Of a DNA stretch of 35,231 nt, positions 1-8,552 are shown piece by piece. The stretch is taken from the NCBI GenBank assembly GCA_023664535.1, contig JAMPFJ010000003.1, forward strand, positions 106,420 through 141,650. Reading direction: 5' to 3'. Positions within the stretch are counted from its first letter, which is position 1; the number at the start of each line of letters is the position of its first letter. The stretch is from Bacteroidales bacterium. GTDB taxonomy: Bacteria > Bacillota > Clostridia > Lachnospirales > Lachnospiraceae. The notes under the pieces are model-generated. The model was not told the origin of the DNA and did no database searches. It saw only the letters and a program-made list of their open reading frames with translations. Position numbers and translations under genes: made by a program.

Positions 1-1
1 A

Positions 2-69
2 TCGGTCACGGGCTTCTCTTCCGCCATGCAACCTCGTTTCCGCTTCGCTTCATCTCGGTCACGGGCTTC
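2..69. repeat. Pair of 15-bp direct repeats at the window edge
   Basis: TCGGTCACGGGCTTC occurs at 2-16 and again at 55-69, about 53 bp apart. The second copy continues into a small GGGC-GAAG-CCC type hairpin on the minus strand. On the minus strand a GAGG-preceded ATG at 26-28 opens a frame (MAEEKPVTD) that runs off the window, so the repeat could belong to a gene start or to a short intergenic repeat family. The window edge prevents a decision. Confidence 0.5.
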
Positions 70-78
70 GCCCTATAT

Positions 79-139
79 AAGAAAAAAGAAGAAGGACAGC
101 CTGCATGCAAGCATGCGTCTGTCCTTCTTCTTTTTTCTT
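79..139 (-). terminator. Large intrinsic terminator of rpsO, bidirectional
   Basis: The arms at 79-99 and 119-139 are perfect 21-bp reverse complements, A/G-rich on one side and T/C-rich on the other. An inner GCATGC/GCATGC pair at 103-108 and 111-116 can extend the stem. Read on the minus strand the 3' arm ends in a T-rich stretch, 27 bp past the rpsO stop codon. The symmetry would also stop plus-strand transcription entering from the left. Confidence 0.85.
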
Positions 140-165
140 ATGCATGGCTCATGCCAAACTGAAGA

Positions 166-432
166 TTATTTTCTGAGGCCGAGGCTCTCGATAAGTGTTC
201 GATAACGATTGATATCTACCTTCTTTAAGTAAGCTAACATATTTCTTCTTTGTCCAACTAACTTAAGCAGTCCTCTCTTTGAATGATGGTCCTTCGGATG
301 TGCCTTAAAATGGTCCTGCAAATCCAAAATTCTTGCAGTAAGCAATGCAATCTGAACCTCCGGAGAACCGGTATCATTTGCTCCACGACCATACTTTTCA
401 ATAATCTCTTTCTTTTGTTCTGATGTTACCAT
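166..432 (-). CDS. rpsO: 30S ribosomal protein S15
   Basis: S15 binds 16S rRNA at the central three-way junction and helps assemble the small-subunit platform. From the chosen start the protein is 88 aa, the usual S15 length, beginning [11 protein letters not shown] and carrying the family signatures [15 protein letters not shown] and [10 protein letters not shown]. The frame stays open 21 codons further upstream from a TTG at 495. The ATG at 432 is preferred because GGAGG lies directly upstream and S15 proteins start here. The gene stands alone between a clear promoter and a large terminator; pnp, which often follows rpsO, is not seen before the window edge. Confidence 0.97.
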   Translation of the reverse strand: MVTSEQKKEIIEKYGRGANDTGSPEVQIALLTARILDLQDHFKAHPKDHHSKRGLLKLVGQRRNMLAYLKKVDINRYRTLIESLGLRK

Positions 433-516
433 ATTAACATCCTCCTTCATTTTAATAATCGCCGTCTGCAAAGAGAAAGGTCGGAGTTTCCTCAATCTGA
501 GCAGCGGTTAACGTAC
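433..516 (-). promoter_or_regulatory. Structured rpsO leader, possible S15 autoregulatory site
   Basis: About 84 nt of transcribed leader separate the predicted start site from the S15 start codon. CCGCTGC (minus strand of 501-507) can pair with GCAG-A-CGG (minus strand of 462-469). This stem encloses smaller hairpins, CTCA/TGAG and GAG-GAAA-CTC. S15 is known to repress its own translation through leader RNA structures in several bacteria, but the structures differ between lineages. The stem is seen; the regulatory role is inference. Confidence 0.4.
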
Positions 517-522
517 TTTGGT

Positions 523-551
523 ATAATAGCACAGAAACAATTCTTTGTAAA
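523..551 (-). promoter_or_regulatory. Sigma-A promoter of rpsO
   Basis: On the minus strand TTTACA (546-551) and TATTAT (523-528) are separated by exactly 17 bp. The distance to the S15 start codon leaves a leader of about 84 nt. Confidence 0.75.
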
Positions 552-621
552 TATTTATTTTTTCCCCATTATCTGTTATGATTATAGACAAAACAAAAGC
601 AATGCAGGCAAGGAGGATAAA

Positions 622-1725
622 ATGGCAGGCTCAACATTAGGAACCATTTTTAAAATATCAACATGGGGGGAATCCCACGGAAAAGCTGTCGGCGTCATTA
701 TCGACGGCTGCCCCGCCGGACTTCATCTGTCCGAAAGCGACATTCAGCCGTTCTTAAACAGAAGAAAACCCGGTCAGTCCATCTATTCCACCCCGAGAAA
801 CGAAGACGACGCTGTGGAAATTCTTTCCGGTGTATTTGAGGGAAAAACGACCGGAACGCCCATTTCCATGATTGTCTACAACAAAACCCAGCAGTCAAAG
901 GATTACCGTGAGATTGCCTCGTACTACCGTCCGGGACATGCAGACTATACCTTTGACGCAAAATACGGTTTTCGTGATTACCGGGGCGGCGGACGCTCCT
1001 CCGGACGCGAGACGACAGCCCGGGTTGCCGCCGGGGCCGTTGCCGTCAAAATCCTGAACCAGCTGGGCATTACGTTTACCACATACACCCGCTCCATCGG
1101 TCCGGTTACCATCGACTATTCCAAATTTGACGAAAAGGAAATCTTCAATAATAAAATCTATATGCCAGATGCCAATGCCGCCGAGCGTGCCGGTGAATAC
1201 ATTATCGAAATGACGAAGGCTCACGATTCCGTCGGCGGCTGTGTAGAAGCGGTAATCAAAGGTGTTCCTGCCGGACTTGGCGATACGGTATTTGAAAAGC
1301 TGGATGCCAATCTCGCCAAAGCGGTTATGTCCATCGGTGCAGTAAAATGTGTGGAAATCGGAGACGGCAAACAGGTTTCCCTCATGCTGGGTTCGGAGGA
1401 TAACGATGGATTTTTCGTCAATGATAAAAACCAAATAGCCAAAACCAGCAATCATGCCGGCGGCATTTTAGGCGGCATGAGCGACGGCTCGGATATCCTT
1501 TTGCGGGCCTCCTTCAAGGCAACCCCTTCCATTCTGAAGAATCAGAGAACGGTGAATCAGCAAAATGAAGAAATCGAAATTTCCATTAAAGGAAGACACG
1601 ACCCGGTAATTGTTCCCCGGGCTGTCGTCGTCGTGGAAGCGATGAGCGCATTAACCATTTTAGACGCTCTTCTGGTAAATATGTCCGCCACTATGGATGG
1701 AATCTGCGGATTTTACCACCGTTAA
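622..1725 (+). CDS. aroC: Chorismate synthase
   Basis: AroC converts 5-enolpyruvylshikimate-3-phosphate to chorismate, the last shared step to aromatic amino acids and folate, using reduced FMN. The protein is 367 aa, full length for the family, and opens with the signature [12 protein letters not shown]. The other conserved blocks are HADYTF...[25 protein letters not shown] around residues 110-145 and [14 protein letters not shown] near the C-terminus. AAGGAGG lies 7 bp before the ATG. It is a single plus-strand gene, divergent from rpsO and followed by an intrinsic terminator; no other aro gene is adjacent. An A/T-rich stretch with TATGAT at 577-582 may hold its promoter, but no convincing -35 box was found. 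Confidence 0.97.
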   Translation: MAGSTLGTIFKISTWGESHGKAVGVIIDGCPAGLHLSESDIQPFLNRRKPGQSIYSTPRNEDDAVEILSGVFEGKTTGTPISMIVYNKTQQSKDYREIASYYRPGHADYTFDAKYGFRDYRGGGRSSGRETTARVAAGAVAVKILNQLGITFTTYTRSIGPVTIDYSKFDEKEIFNNKIYMPDANAAERAGEYIIEMTKAHDSVGGCVEAVIKGVPAGLGDTVFEKLDANLAKAVMSIGAVKCVEIGDGKQVSLMLGSEDNDGFFVNDKNQIAKTSNHAGGILGGMSDGSDILLRASFKATPSILKNQRTVNQQNEEIEISIKGRHDPVIVPRAVVVVEAMSALTILDALLVNMSATMDGICGFYHR

Positions 1726-1746
1726 ATTTTATTGCTATAATTTAAA

Positions 1747-1802
1747 AGGACTATTCTGATGAAGCCTGCTGCTCTGTCAGAATAGTCCTGTTTTTATTTT
1801 TT
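1747..1802 (+). terminator. Intrinsic terminator of aroC
   Basis: AGGACTATTCTGA (1747-1759) pairs perfectly with TCAGAATAGTCCT (1777-1789) and is followed by a run of T residues to 1802. It overlaps the 3' end of the convergent minus-strand gene. In that direction it also forms a hairpin with a weak TTTT tail, so it may work both ways. Confidence 0.85.
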
Positions 1803-2717
1803 CTGTATAACCAGCGCTGCCCAGTACTGCCGTCCGGAATCATCCGTATAGCTTCCGATACTAAACCGGTCTGCTTCTTTTTGTAACAGCACGCTGGCAT
1901 TGTTATCGGAAAGCCAGTTTGCCGCTACCGTTACTCCTTCCATTCTTCCGCCCCATGAAATGCATTCTCCGCTCCAATAGGCAGATACCGGATAATCCTT
2001 TTCGATAACCGTATTATAATCCGTTCCGTCCGGACGAATATGCGAATTGTTTCCGGCAATCTCCTTCGCCCGCAAAAAAGCGGCTTTCGACAGATTATTA
2101 CGGAAATCAAACTGTAACGGTTTTTGCCCTTTTATCATTCTTCTGGCGTTAATATATTTTGCCGCCTTCTCCTCTTCTGTTCCGGTATACTGCAATACAC
2201 CGTTTTCCGCAAAATAATAGGTCATATTGCCCAACACAATATTCGCCCCGGATATCCGTTTTCCGGTTCCGTCAAAATAATAAACATAATCGCCGATGGA
2301 TTTCATCCCTGTCTGAACAACACCCTTTTTATTCAGATAATAGTAGGTATTTTGGTATTTCAACCAGCCGGTAATCATCACCCCTGTTTTGGAAAAGAAA
2401 TATTTCTTTTTCTTTATTTTCTTAAACCCGGTAACCCTTACCCCGGATTTATCCAGATAATACCGCTTCCCCTTATAGGTAAGCCAGCCGGTTTTCCGAT
2501 ATCCCCGCTTGTCAAAATAATAATATTTATTATCAATCTTCGCCCATTTGTTTTTGTAGTATTTTGTCCCTGCTGCGTTCGTCGTATAACGGTATCCTTT
2601 CCAATCCTTTACCCATGCCGCCTTTGCGTCTGCCGCCGGATATACCGTTAACAGCATAAACAAAGCCAGAACAAAGATTGCTTTTCCGCATGTTTTTTTC
2701 TTTCTTTCATTACGCAT
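1794..2717 (-). CDS. Secreted choline-binding-repeat protein with CAP domain
   Basis: 307 aa. An N-terminal signal peptide (basic start, hydrophobic residues 12-30, AxA-like end) is followed by about seven tandem cell-wall-binding repeats of the GWLxYxGKRYYLDKSGxxxTG type over residues 35-175. The last 125 residues resemble a CAP/SCP (YkwD-like) domain: EEKAAKYINARR, LRAKEIAGNNSHIRPDG and SGECISWG match the usual order. The second conserved CAP histidine is not seen; the stretch is WLSDNNAS. It probably binds choline-like or other wall polymers outside the cell; no enzymatic activity can be claimed. The next minus-strand gene upstream is a paralogue ending 20 bp before this start. GGAGAA precedes the ATG. 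Confidence 0.8.
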   Translation of the reverse strand: MRNERKKKTCGKAIFVLALFMLLTVYPAADAKAAWVKDWKGYRYTTNAAGTKYYKNKWAKIDNKYYYFDKRGYRKTGWLTYKGKRYYLDKSGVRVTGFKKIKKKKYFFSKTGVMITGWLKYQNTYYYLNKKGVVQTGMKSIGDYVYYFDGTGKRISGANIVLGNMTYYFAENGVLQYTGTEEEKAAKYINARRMIKGQKPLQFDFRNNLSKAAFLRAKEIAGNNSHIRPDGTDYNTVIEKDYPVSAYWSGECISWGGRMEGVTVAANWLSDNNASVLLQKEADRFSIGSYTDDSGRQYWAALVIQKK

Positions 2718-2736
2718 ATATCATTCTCCTTTTCCC

Positions 2737-3705
2737 TTAATTTCTAATAAAAATGATATCATAATAAATTATATTATCTTTTTCGTACATTCCGAGACCA
2801 AGCTCTTTTACTGTGGAATCGCCTAACGCCTCTATCAGATTATTATCCTTTTCCATATCCGAAATCAACCGTTCCACTGAATACTCTTCTATTCCGCCAT
2901 AAGAAAATTCATAACCTCCGCCGCATTTGATACCCCGGTTTTTCAATAAGGTTTCCACCGGGGAGGCAGTACCTGTTTCCGACTGAAAACCCTGTACAAG
3001 CCCTGCCGCCCGGAGCATCGCACAAGCCTGTACCTTTGCATTGAGCGCTAAACCGCCGGCACCGTTCTCTTTCCTAAGCTGTTCCATATATTGATACACC
3101 GGATACATCGCCGTGGCATTTTCATCAATGCTTCCATCCTGGTTAAATACATATGTCGCACCCTCTATCTGCATAACCGCATCACTAACCCTTGTGCCAT
3201 CCTCTTTTAAATAGTAGCGATAGCCGTCAAGCGTGATAAATCCCGTCTGCAAAGAGCCGTCTGTATCTGCATAATACCACTGTTCCCCGTATTTGAACCA
3301 TCCGGTTAACATCTGCGCATTATCGTTAAAATAATACCGTTTTCCGTCATATTCAATAAAACCGGTTTGGATTTTTCCGGTTTCATCCGTAAGATAAAAA
3401 TACCGTTTATTCTGAATTACGCCAACCTGAACAATGCCCTCTTTATCTGCATAATAATAAGCATTTGTATCGGAATCATAAAATTTCCCCGTTACCAGAT
3501 AGCCGTCTCCGTTAAAATAATATAAGCTGCCGTCAATTTCCGCAAACCCGACGGTAAACTCCCCATCCTCATCTTCATATTTCATCCCCTCTTCTTCCTC
3601 CACCCAGGAAGCGCAGGTATACTGTCCGAAGACAATCAGACTGCACAGGGTTAACAGCAAAATAAACAGTATTGCCGGCTTTCGCCTACGGTTGTTCTTC
3701 TTCAT
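2737..3705 (-). CDS. Secreted choline-binding-repeat protein, degenerate CAP-like C-terminus
   Basis: 322 aa with a signal peptide or N-terminal anchor (RRRKPAILFILLLTLCSLIVFG). About seven aromatic-rich cell-wall-binding repeats follow (for example GFIEYDGKRYYFNDNAQMLTGW) to about residue 195. The C-terminal 120 residues align in layout with the CAP domain of the downstream paralogue (LNAKVQACAMLRAAGL, then ELGLGMYEKDNIIYYDIIFI). The SH-RPDG and GE motifs are gone, so it is likely a diverged, non-catalytic CAP fold. The ATG lies inside the last 20 bp of the ABC permease gene and is preceded by GGAAG, pointing to co-translation with the transporter. Confidence 0.75.
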   Translation of the reverse strand: MKKNNRRRKPAILFILLLTLCSLIVFGQYTCASWVEEEEGMKYEDEDGEFTVGFAEIDGSLYYFNGDGYLVTGKFYDSDTNAYYYADKEGIVQVGVIQNKRYFYLTDETGKIQTGFIEYDGKRYYFNDNAQMLTGWFKYGEQWYYADTDGSLQTGFITLDGYRYYLKEDGTRVSDAVMQIEGATYVFNQDGSIDENATAMYPVYQYMEQLRKENGAGGLALNAKVQACAMLRAAGLVQGFQSETGTASPVETLLKNRGIKCGGGYEFSYGGIEEYSVERLISDMEKDNNLIEALGDSTVKELGLGMYEKDNIIYYDIIFIRN

Positions 3706-5818
3706 CCTGCTTCCTCGTTTCTACTTTGTGAAAATCAATATCCCTATGACGTAATATTACTACGAATATCCCTAAAAGTAAAATACCTGCCGGAATACAA
3801 AAAATGGTAATGATTTTTATCCGCGAAAAGGCAGAATTTGGATAGAGCGCCGTCTGTGTGTCGACTCTTTTTCCCTGGATATAGATACTGCCTTCCTTTC
3901 CTGTCAATATATCTACCGCATTCAACAAAAATCTCCGGTTTGCACCGCCGGAATCCGTGTCCACTTCCTCATTAAAGAAAACATCGGACGTAATTAAAAA
4001 CAGGCTTCCGCCATTTTCTCCCTCTGCACAGGAGGCAACGCTGAACGGACCGGCTATATCATTCTCGCTTTTAGCGGAAACATCCTCAAAGTTTTCCACC
4101 TTGGAAAATGCCTTTGCACTGGTTGTTAAAATATCCGTAGAATGAAAACCGTTTCCTTCACCGTCTCTCTCTATCCCTTTACTCGTCATAAAAAGCACCT
4201 GATTACTGCCGGAGGTAAGGGCTTCCGTAAATTTTGTATCCTGCAGCTTAGGAATGATGTAATAGGCGGTATCGTACGCATAACGGGCTTCCTCCTGCTC
4301 AATAACCACGCCGCTTACCACACTAAGCCCGTATTCTTTCAAAAATGCATACAGATTTTCCGGTTCCTCATTCAACGGGTCCAGAACCACCATCATTTTT
4401 CCCCCGGATTTCAAGTACTCGGATAATGCATCAATTTCATCTTTTGTATAATCCGTTGCCGGAGCAAAAAGCAGTACCAATTCACAATCGTCGGGAAAGA
4501 CGGTATCCAGCGTTTTTATGCGTTCTGACAATTCCATTTCCTTAAACTGGTAATGATTCATTAAAAGCATATTTCGGAATTTGTTATTTAACACCGGCTC
4601 CCCATGCCCGGTTAACGTATAAATGTTTTTCGCATCCTCTGTATTGACACAGGCAATCGCACTGGTTAACTGGTTCTCGATTTCCAGCAGGCTCTGTGTG
4701 GAATATCTTGTTAACTGTATAGAGGAAATATAATCTTCCGAATCCAGATAAATTGTCTGCTCCCCGCATGCTACCAGAATGCTGGCTTCGTTGATGTAGG
4801 AAATATCGCTTAAATACATGGAGCAGAAAGTAGGATTTTCCCTGTAATTGATATAGTGTACAGCGATATTCGGGCTCATTTTTTCATATTCATTCAACAG
4901 TTCCCGATAAGTTGCATTTGCCCGGCTCCTCATGCCCAGATAATATATGTCGGTGGTCTTTGTGATATCCGACACCGTCTGTTTTGTCTCCTCCGACAGC
5001 GTGAGAAGCTGCTCCGCCGTAAAATCATAAACCCGGTTAACCTGTAATACTCCCCAGCCAAGCAATATTCCTGCCGCCAACGTAAAACCGGCATAAAATG
5101 CAGTCCGTTTAACCGTGTTCCTTCTTCCCGTTAATACTATCCAAGTCAACAGGAAAAACAGTACAGCTGTCAGAAGACAGTAGACAATATCCTCAAGCCT
5201 TACAATTCCGGAAACCATGTCATAATATTTATTATATACCGACAGGTCATGTAACAGATGATAAAAACCATCTGAATTAACCAGTCCTTCCACCACCCGT
5301 CCCAGTAAAATAACACCATAGACAGCATAGGTCAATATCGCCGCCAGAACGATATTCCCCGTCAGCGAAGAAATAAATGTACCGATGGATAATGCCACCA
5401 GGGTAACCAACCCTACAGCAAGGTATGCGCCCGCCAGAAAACGCAGGCTCATCTCGCCATGCATAGATATCCATAGGGGATATAAACCACTAATCCCGAT
5501 TGGCAAAAGCACGAACACCGCTGTTGCCAGGTACTTTCCAAAGAGAATGGAAAAAGCAGATACTGGCGCAGTAAAAATCAACTGGTCTGTTCTGTCTCGC
5601 TTTTCCTGTGCAAACAGCCGCATTGTACAAAAGGGAACCACTAAGATTACGACAAGACAGGCATTGCTTAATACATAGTAGCCAAACTGCGTACTATAAT
5701 TGGAAAGACAATATACCACGAATAAAATTCCAATCAACAGGAAAAACATTGCATAATAGAGGTAACCAAACAGCGAGGAAAAATAATGCTGTAATTCTTT
5801 TTTTACGATTGGAATCAT
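3686..5818 (-). CDS. ABC transporter permease fused to GldG-like extracytoplasmic domain
   Basis: 710 aa. Residues 1-235 form an ABC-2 type permease (GldF-like) with about six membrane segments and the cytoplasmic stretch RLFAQEKRDRTDQLIFTAPVS. After a further membrane segment near 240-260, a long soluble region resembles the GldG/ABC auxiliary domain (LTLSEETKQTVSDI, LTGHGEPVLNN, KSGGKMMVVLDPLNEEPENL). One C-terminal membrane helix near 670-690 ends in a charged tail. In Bacteroidetes GldF and GldG are separate gliding proteins; Firmicutes carry fused relatives of unknown substrate. The start overlaps the ATPase stop by 4 bp (ATGA), so the two are translationally coupled. A role in exporting or organising envelope material is inferred from the downstream wall-binding genes. 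Confidence 0.85.
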   Translation of the reverse strand: MIPIVKKELQHYFSSLFGYLYYAMFFLLIGILFVVYCLSNYSTQFGYYVLSNACLVVILVVPFCTMRLFAQEKRDRTDQLIFTAPVSAFSILFGKYLATAVFVLLPIGISGLYPLWISMHGEMSLRFLAGAYLAVGLVTLVALSIGTFISSLTGNIVLAAILTYAVYGVILLGRVVEGLVNSDGFYHLLHDLSVYNKYYDMVSGIVRLEDIVYCLLTAVLFFLLTWIVLTGRRNTVKRTAFYAGFTLAAGILLGWGVLQVNRVYDFTAEQLLTLSEETKQTVSDITKTTDIYYLGMRSRANATYRELLNEYEKMSPNIAVHYINYRENPTFCSMYLSDISYINEASILVACGEQTIYLDSEDYISSIQLTRYSTQSLLEIENQLTSAIACVNTEDAKNIYTLTGHGEPVLNNKFRNMLLMNHYQFKEMELSERIKTLDTVFPDDCELVLLFAPATDYTKDEIDALSEYLKSGGKMMVVLDPLNEEPENLYAFLKEYGLSVVSGVVIEQEEARYAYDTAYYIIPKLQDTKFTEALTSGSNQVLFMTSKGIERDGEGNGFHSTDILTTSAKAFSKVENFEDVSAKSENDIAGPFSVASCAEGENGGSLFLITSDVFFNEEVDTDSGGANRRFLLNAVDILTGKEGSIYIQGKRVDTQTALYPNSAFSRIKIITIFCIPAGILLLGIFVVILRHRDIDFHKVETRKQDEEEQP

Positions 5819-6750
5819 TTTTCCTCCTCCTTATTATTCATCTCAATAAACACTTCCTCAAGCGTATTTTCTGCTTTCGTAATACTGTATACGGTCATTT
5901 TCCGGTTAACGAGATAACCTAACAGGCTATCCCGGATATCCCGCTTATTCTTTGTGCACACCAAAAAGTCGTAAACTCCGTCTTCTTTTTCTCCCAGGCT
6001 CTTCACCTGATAAATCCCGTCATATTTTTCTAATGCATGCTGGATATCCTCTTTGTTTCCCTTAACCGATAAACGGTATTCATTTTGTCCGTTTTTCTTC
6101 CTGATGCTGCGCGTTGAGTTATCCAAGACAAGTCTGCCATCTTTAATCATCAGAATATCATTACACAGTTCTTCTATCTCTGACAAAATATGCGAACTGA
6201 TAATAATAATATGCTCCGCTTTCAACGACAGAATAAGCTCTCTCGTCTTCTTTGCCTCCACCGGATCCAAGCCCACCAGCGGTTCATCTAAAATGAGTAC
6301 AGGAGGATTTCCCAAAAGCGCCTGGGCAAAGCCTACCCTCTGCTGATAACCCTTTGATAATTTTCGGATAAACCAAAGCTGCTGTTCCTCCAAATCCAGC
6401 AGGTCAAGCACACGGCTGACCTCCTGCTTTTTCTCCCGGATACCCTTGATACCGGCAGCAAACAGCAGATATTCCCTCACCCTCATTTCTTTATATAACG
6501 GCGGAATTTCCGGAAGATATCCAATATATTTCTTCGCCTTTAACGGCTCTTTTCGCATATTGGTCTGGTAGATAAAAATCTCTCCGCTGGTCGGCTGCAA
6601 ATAACCGGTCAACAGATTCATTGTCGTAGATTTTCCCGCACCGTTTGCCCCTAACAGACCTACGGTCGTTCCCTCCTGTATATTAAAGGAAATATCCTTA
6701 AGCACTTCTTTTTTCCCATAAGACATGCCAAGCTTTTTCACTTCAATCAT
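5815..6750 (-). CDS. ABC transporter ATP-binding protein, GldA-like
   Basis: 311 aa nucleotide-binding subunit of the fused permease. Walker A GANGAGKST is at residues 34-42, the signature is LSKGYQQR (131-138) in place of LSGGQ, and Walker B is VLILDEP (151-157). A switch histidine follows in IIIISSHILSEIEEL. A C-terminal region of about 90 residues is typical of ABC-2 drug- or polysaccharide-type exporters. An in-frame ATG exists 12 bp upstream at 6762. The ATG at 6750 is chosen because the ribosome binding site GGAGG sits between the two, 5 bp before this codon. It is the first gene of a four-gene run with the permease and the two wall-binding proteins. Confidence 0.9.
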   Translation of the reverse strand: MIEVKKLGMSYGKKEVLKDISFNIQEGTTVGLLGANGAGKSTTMNLLTGYLQPTSGEIFIYQTNMRKEPLKAKKYIGYLPEIPPLYKEMRVREYLLFAAGIKGIREKKQEVSRVLDLLDLEEQQLWFIRKLSKGYQQRVGFAQALLGNPPVLILDEPLVGLDPVEAKKTRELILSLKAEHIIIISSHILSEIEELCNDILMIKDGRLVLDNSTRSIRKKNGQNEYRLSVKGNKEDIQHALEKYDGIYQVKSLGEKEDGVYDFLVCTKNKRDIRDSLLGYLVNRKMTVYSITKAENTLEEVFIEMNNKEEEK

Positions 6751-6815
6751 GGCTTCCTCCATCTGAAATAATATGTTTCATCAATCCCTGCTTTTTTCTA
6801 TATAAAAATTTTCTA

Positions 6816-6851
6816 TATAAAAAGGAGCTGCTGCCATGCAGCAACTCCTTT
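6816..6851 (-). terminator. Intrinsic terminator of xerD
   Basis: AAAGGAGCTGCTGC (6821-6834) pairs with GCAGCAACTCCTTT (6838-6851) with a single wobble. On the minus strand the hairpin is followed by TTTTT at 6816-6820 and further T-rich sequence. It sits between the recombinase stop codon and the ABC operon, so the ABC genes need their own promoter downstream of it. Confidence 0.85.
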
Positions 6852-6907
6852 ATTATACAATATTTATTGCTAAGTTACAAATGCTTACCCCTGTTTTCAC
6901 AAAATCT

Positions 6908-7801
6908 TCATGAAACATTTGCCCGCGGATGGGCTTTCTCGTAAACCTCTTTCAGCTTTGTATTGGCATTGTTCTTGACATAAATCTGCGTTGTAGAAAT
7001 ATCCGAATGACCTAACATCTCCTGCACGGACTTCAAATCCGCACCATTATTCACCAGATGCATTGCAAAGGAATGTCGGATGGTATGCGGAGTAATATCT
7101 TTTTTAATCCCCGCCTTTGCCGAATAATATTTGATAATTTTCCAAAATCCCTGTCTGGTCATCGGCGAACCCTGGCAGTTCGTAAACAAGTATTCCTGCT
7201 CCTTTTTACACATTGCGTCCCTTGCATGATAGAGATAATTTTCCAGAGCATCCCTCGTCTCATTGGTAAAAGGAATCACCCTTTCCTTGTTTTCATCATA
7301 GCACTGTAAAAAATTCATGGATAAATTGATATCCTTTACCTTTAAATTTATCAATTCCGAAACTCTGATTCCGGTAGCGTACAAAAGCTCCAGCATCGCT
7401 TTATCCCGAATCTCTTTTGGAGATACTCCGTTCGGCTGCTCCAGCAACAGATTGATTTCTTCTATTGTCAAAATCACCGGCGCCTTCTTTTCAATCTTTG
7501 GCGGCTTCAGGGATTCACTGGGGTCTTCCTTAATCACTCCCTGTTTTAGCAAATACAAAAAAAATGCCTTGATTGAGGCGATATTTCTGGAAACTGTCGC
7601 CGTAGACAGCCCCTGCTTCTCAATCATCAGGATATAAGAATTCAAGTTCGTACCTGTAACCTCATCAATTTGATTGCAGCCCAAATCTGTTAAAAAATTG
7701 TTAAGCTTTATCAAATCTCTTTTGTATGATGAAATTGTATTTTTACTCGCCCGCTTTACTTCTGTCAGGTAAACCACGAACTCGTTAATCCTTTGTAACA
7801 T
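6908..7801 (-). CDS. xerD: Tyrosine recombinase XerD
   Basis: 297 aa, the standard Xer length, acting at dif to resolve chromosome dimers. The N-terminal SAM-like core-binding domain covers residues 1-90 and the catalytic domain 110-290. All catalytic residues are visible: R146 (ATGIRVSEL), K172 (ENKERVIP), H239 and R242 (PHTIRHSF), H265 (MLGHSDI) and Y274 (TQIYVK). AAGGGG lies 7 bp before the ATG. It is flanked downstream (in transcription) by its own terminator and upstream by a spoIIM-like gene, an arrangement also known near ripX/xerD in Bacillus. XerC versus XerD is judged from this neighbourhood. There are no att-like repeats nearby, so an integrase role is unlikely. Confidence 0.85.
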   Translation of the reverse strand: MLQRINEFVVYLTEVKRASKNTISSYKRDLIKLNNFLTDLGCNQIDEVTGTNLNSYILMIEKQGLSTATVSRNIASIKAFFLYLLKQGVIKEDPSESLKPPKIEKKAPVILTIEEINLLLEQPNGVSPKEIRDKAMLELLYATGIRVSELINLKVKDINLSMNFLQCYDENKERVIPFTNETRDALENYLYHARDAMCKKEQEYLFTNCQGSPMTRQGFWKIIKYYSAKAGIKKDITPHTIRHSFAMHLVNNGADLKSVQEMLGHSDISTTQIYVKNNANTKLKEVYEKAHPRANVS

Positions 7802-7836
7802 CCCACAACCCCTTAAATAATGTTATTTATGACTCT

Positions 7837-7865
7837 ATTATATAGTTTAATTTACATAAAATCAA
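7837..7865 (-). promoter_or_regulatory. Sigma-A promoter of xerD
   Basis: Minus strand TTGATT (7860-7865), 17 bp, TATAAT (7837-7842), about 30 bp upstream of the xerD start. The -10 box is perfect and the -35 box matches four of six positions. Confidence 0.65.
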
Positions 7866-7943
7866 ACATTATTTTTTCCTCAAATCTTGAGAAACCCTTA
7901 ATTTATGGGCTTTTCCACCAAATGAGGTATTAACATAATATAT

Positions 7944-8528
7944 TTATACAAGATATTGGTAAAAATAATTTAAAAAAAATTTTTGAAATTTCATTTCCCA
8001 AACAACCGCCAAAAGAATGAAAATAAATATTACAAAAATTTTAAAGATTTTTTGTGCTTTATTAACATTTTCATATCCCCCGGAATAATTTTTCCCCTCA
8101 TAATAAAACCAGTACCCTCCCAGAAATATAGAAAAAAAATAGAACAGATAATGGGGAAAAAAACAAAAGAAACTATATATCACTCCTCTAAGCCCAAACT
8201 TTATCAGCAAATCGGAGGTAATCATACCATAATAAATTCCCAAAAAGCCATTATAACAGAAGGCGACAATGGGATAGGACAACAAAAAGGAAAGGATAAA
8301 AAACAAAAGAATCTGTAATCCTCTCCGCTTCATCACATGCAGCAATAATTCGTCAACAGGCAGATTCAGCAATACGCTGATGTTATAATTTTCAATTCCC
8401 TGTTCCGGCGCTACCGCATCCAGAAAAGCTATTGCCATTAAAATGAATATACTGCCCAGCAGGTTTCCTAACAGCACCGGGAGAACCGTACAGTATTTGT
8501 TCTTCCGTAAATAGTATCGATTTTCCAT
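7944..8528 (-). CDS. spoIIM: Stage II sporulation protein M-like membrane protein
   Basis: 194 aa with five or so hydrophobic segments and a basic, tyrosine-rich N-terminus. The middle part, NGFLGIYYGMI...KFGLRGVIYSF...PHYLFYF, follows the pattern of SpoIIM/DUF95 proteins (G-hydrophobic stretch, F/GL-GV, then P-H/Q-x-L-x-Y). SpoIIM belongs to the D-M-P complex that degrades septal peptidoglycan and drives engulfment of the forespore. Length, position beside xerD and a sigma-E-like promoter upstream support the call; sequence similarity from memory alone is moderate. GGAGGAGGG precedes the ATG. Confidence 0.65.
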   Translation of the reverse strand: MENRYYLRKNKYCTVLPVLLGNLLGSIFILMAIAFLDAVAPEQGIENYNISVLLNLPVDELLLHVMKRRGLQILLFFILSFLLSYPIVAFCYNGFLGIYYGMITSDLLIKFGLRGVIYSFFCFFPHYLFYFFSIFLGGYWFYYEGKNYSGGYENVNKAQKIFKIFVIFIFILLAVVWEMKFQKFFLNYFYQYLV

Positions 8529-8552
8529 ATGCTTTGTCCCTCCTCCATCTCA

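Noticed and set aside
433..495. N-terminal extension of S15 by 21 codons from a TTG
   Set aside because: The family length is 88-89 aa, the ATG at 432 has GGAGG directly before it, and the extension overlaps a foldable leader.
895..1455. Minus-strand frame of 186 codons inside aroC
   Set aside because: It lies wholly within a complete, conserved gene and lacks a ribosome site or family match.
6908..7801. Tyrosine recombinase as marker of a mobile element
   Set aside because: Length, catalytic residues and neighbours fit housekeeping XerD; no att-like repeats or cargo genes were found.
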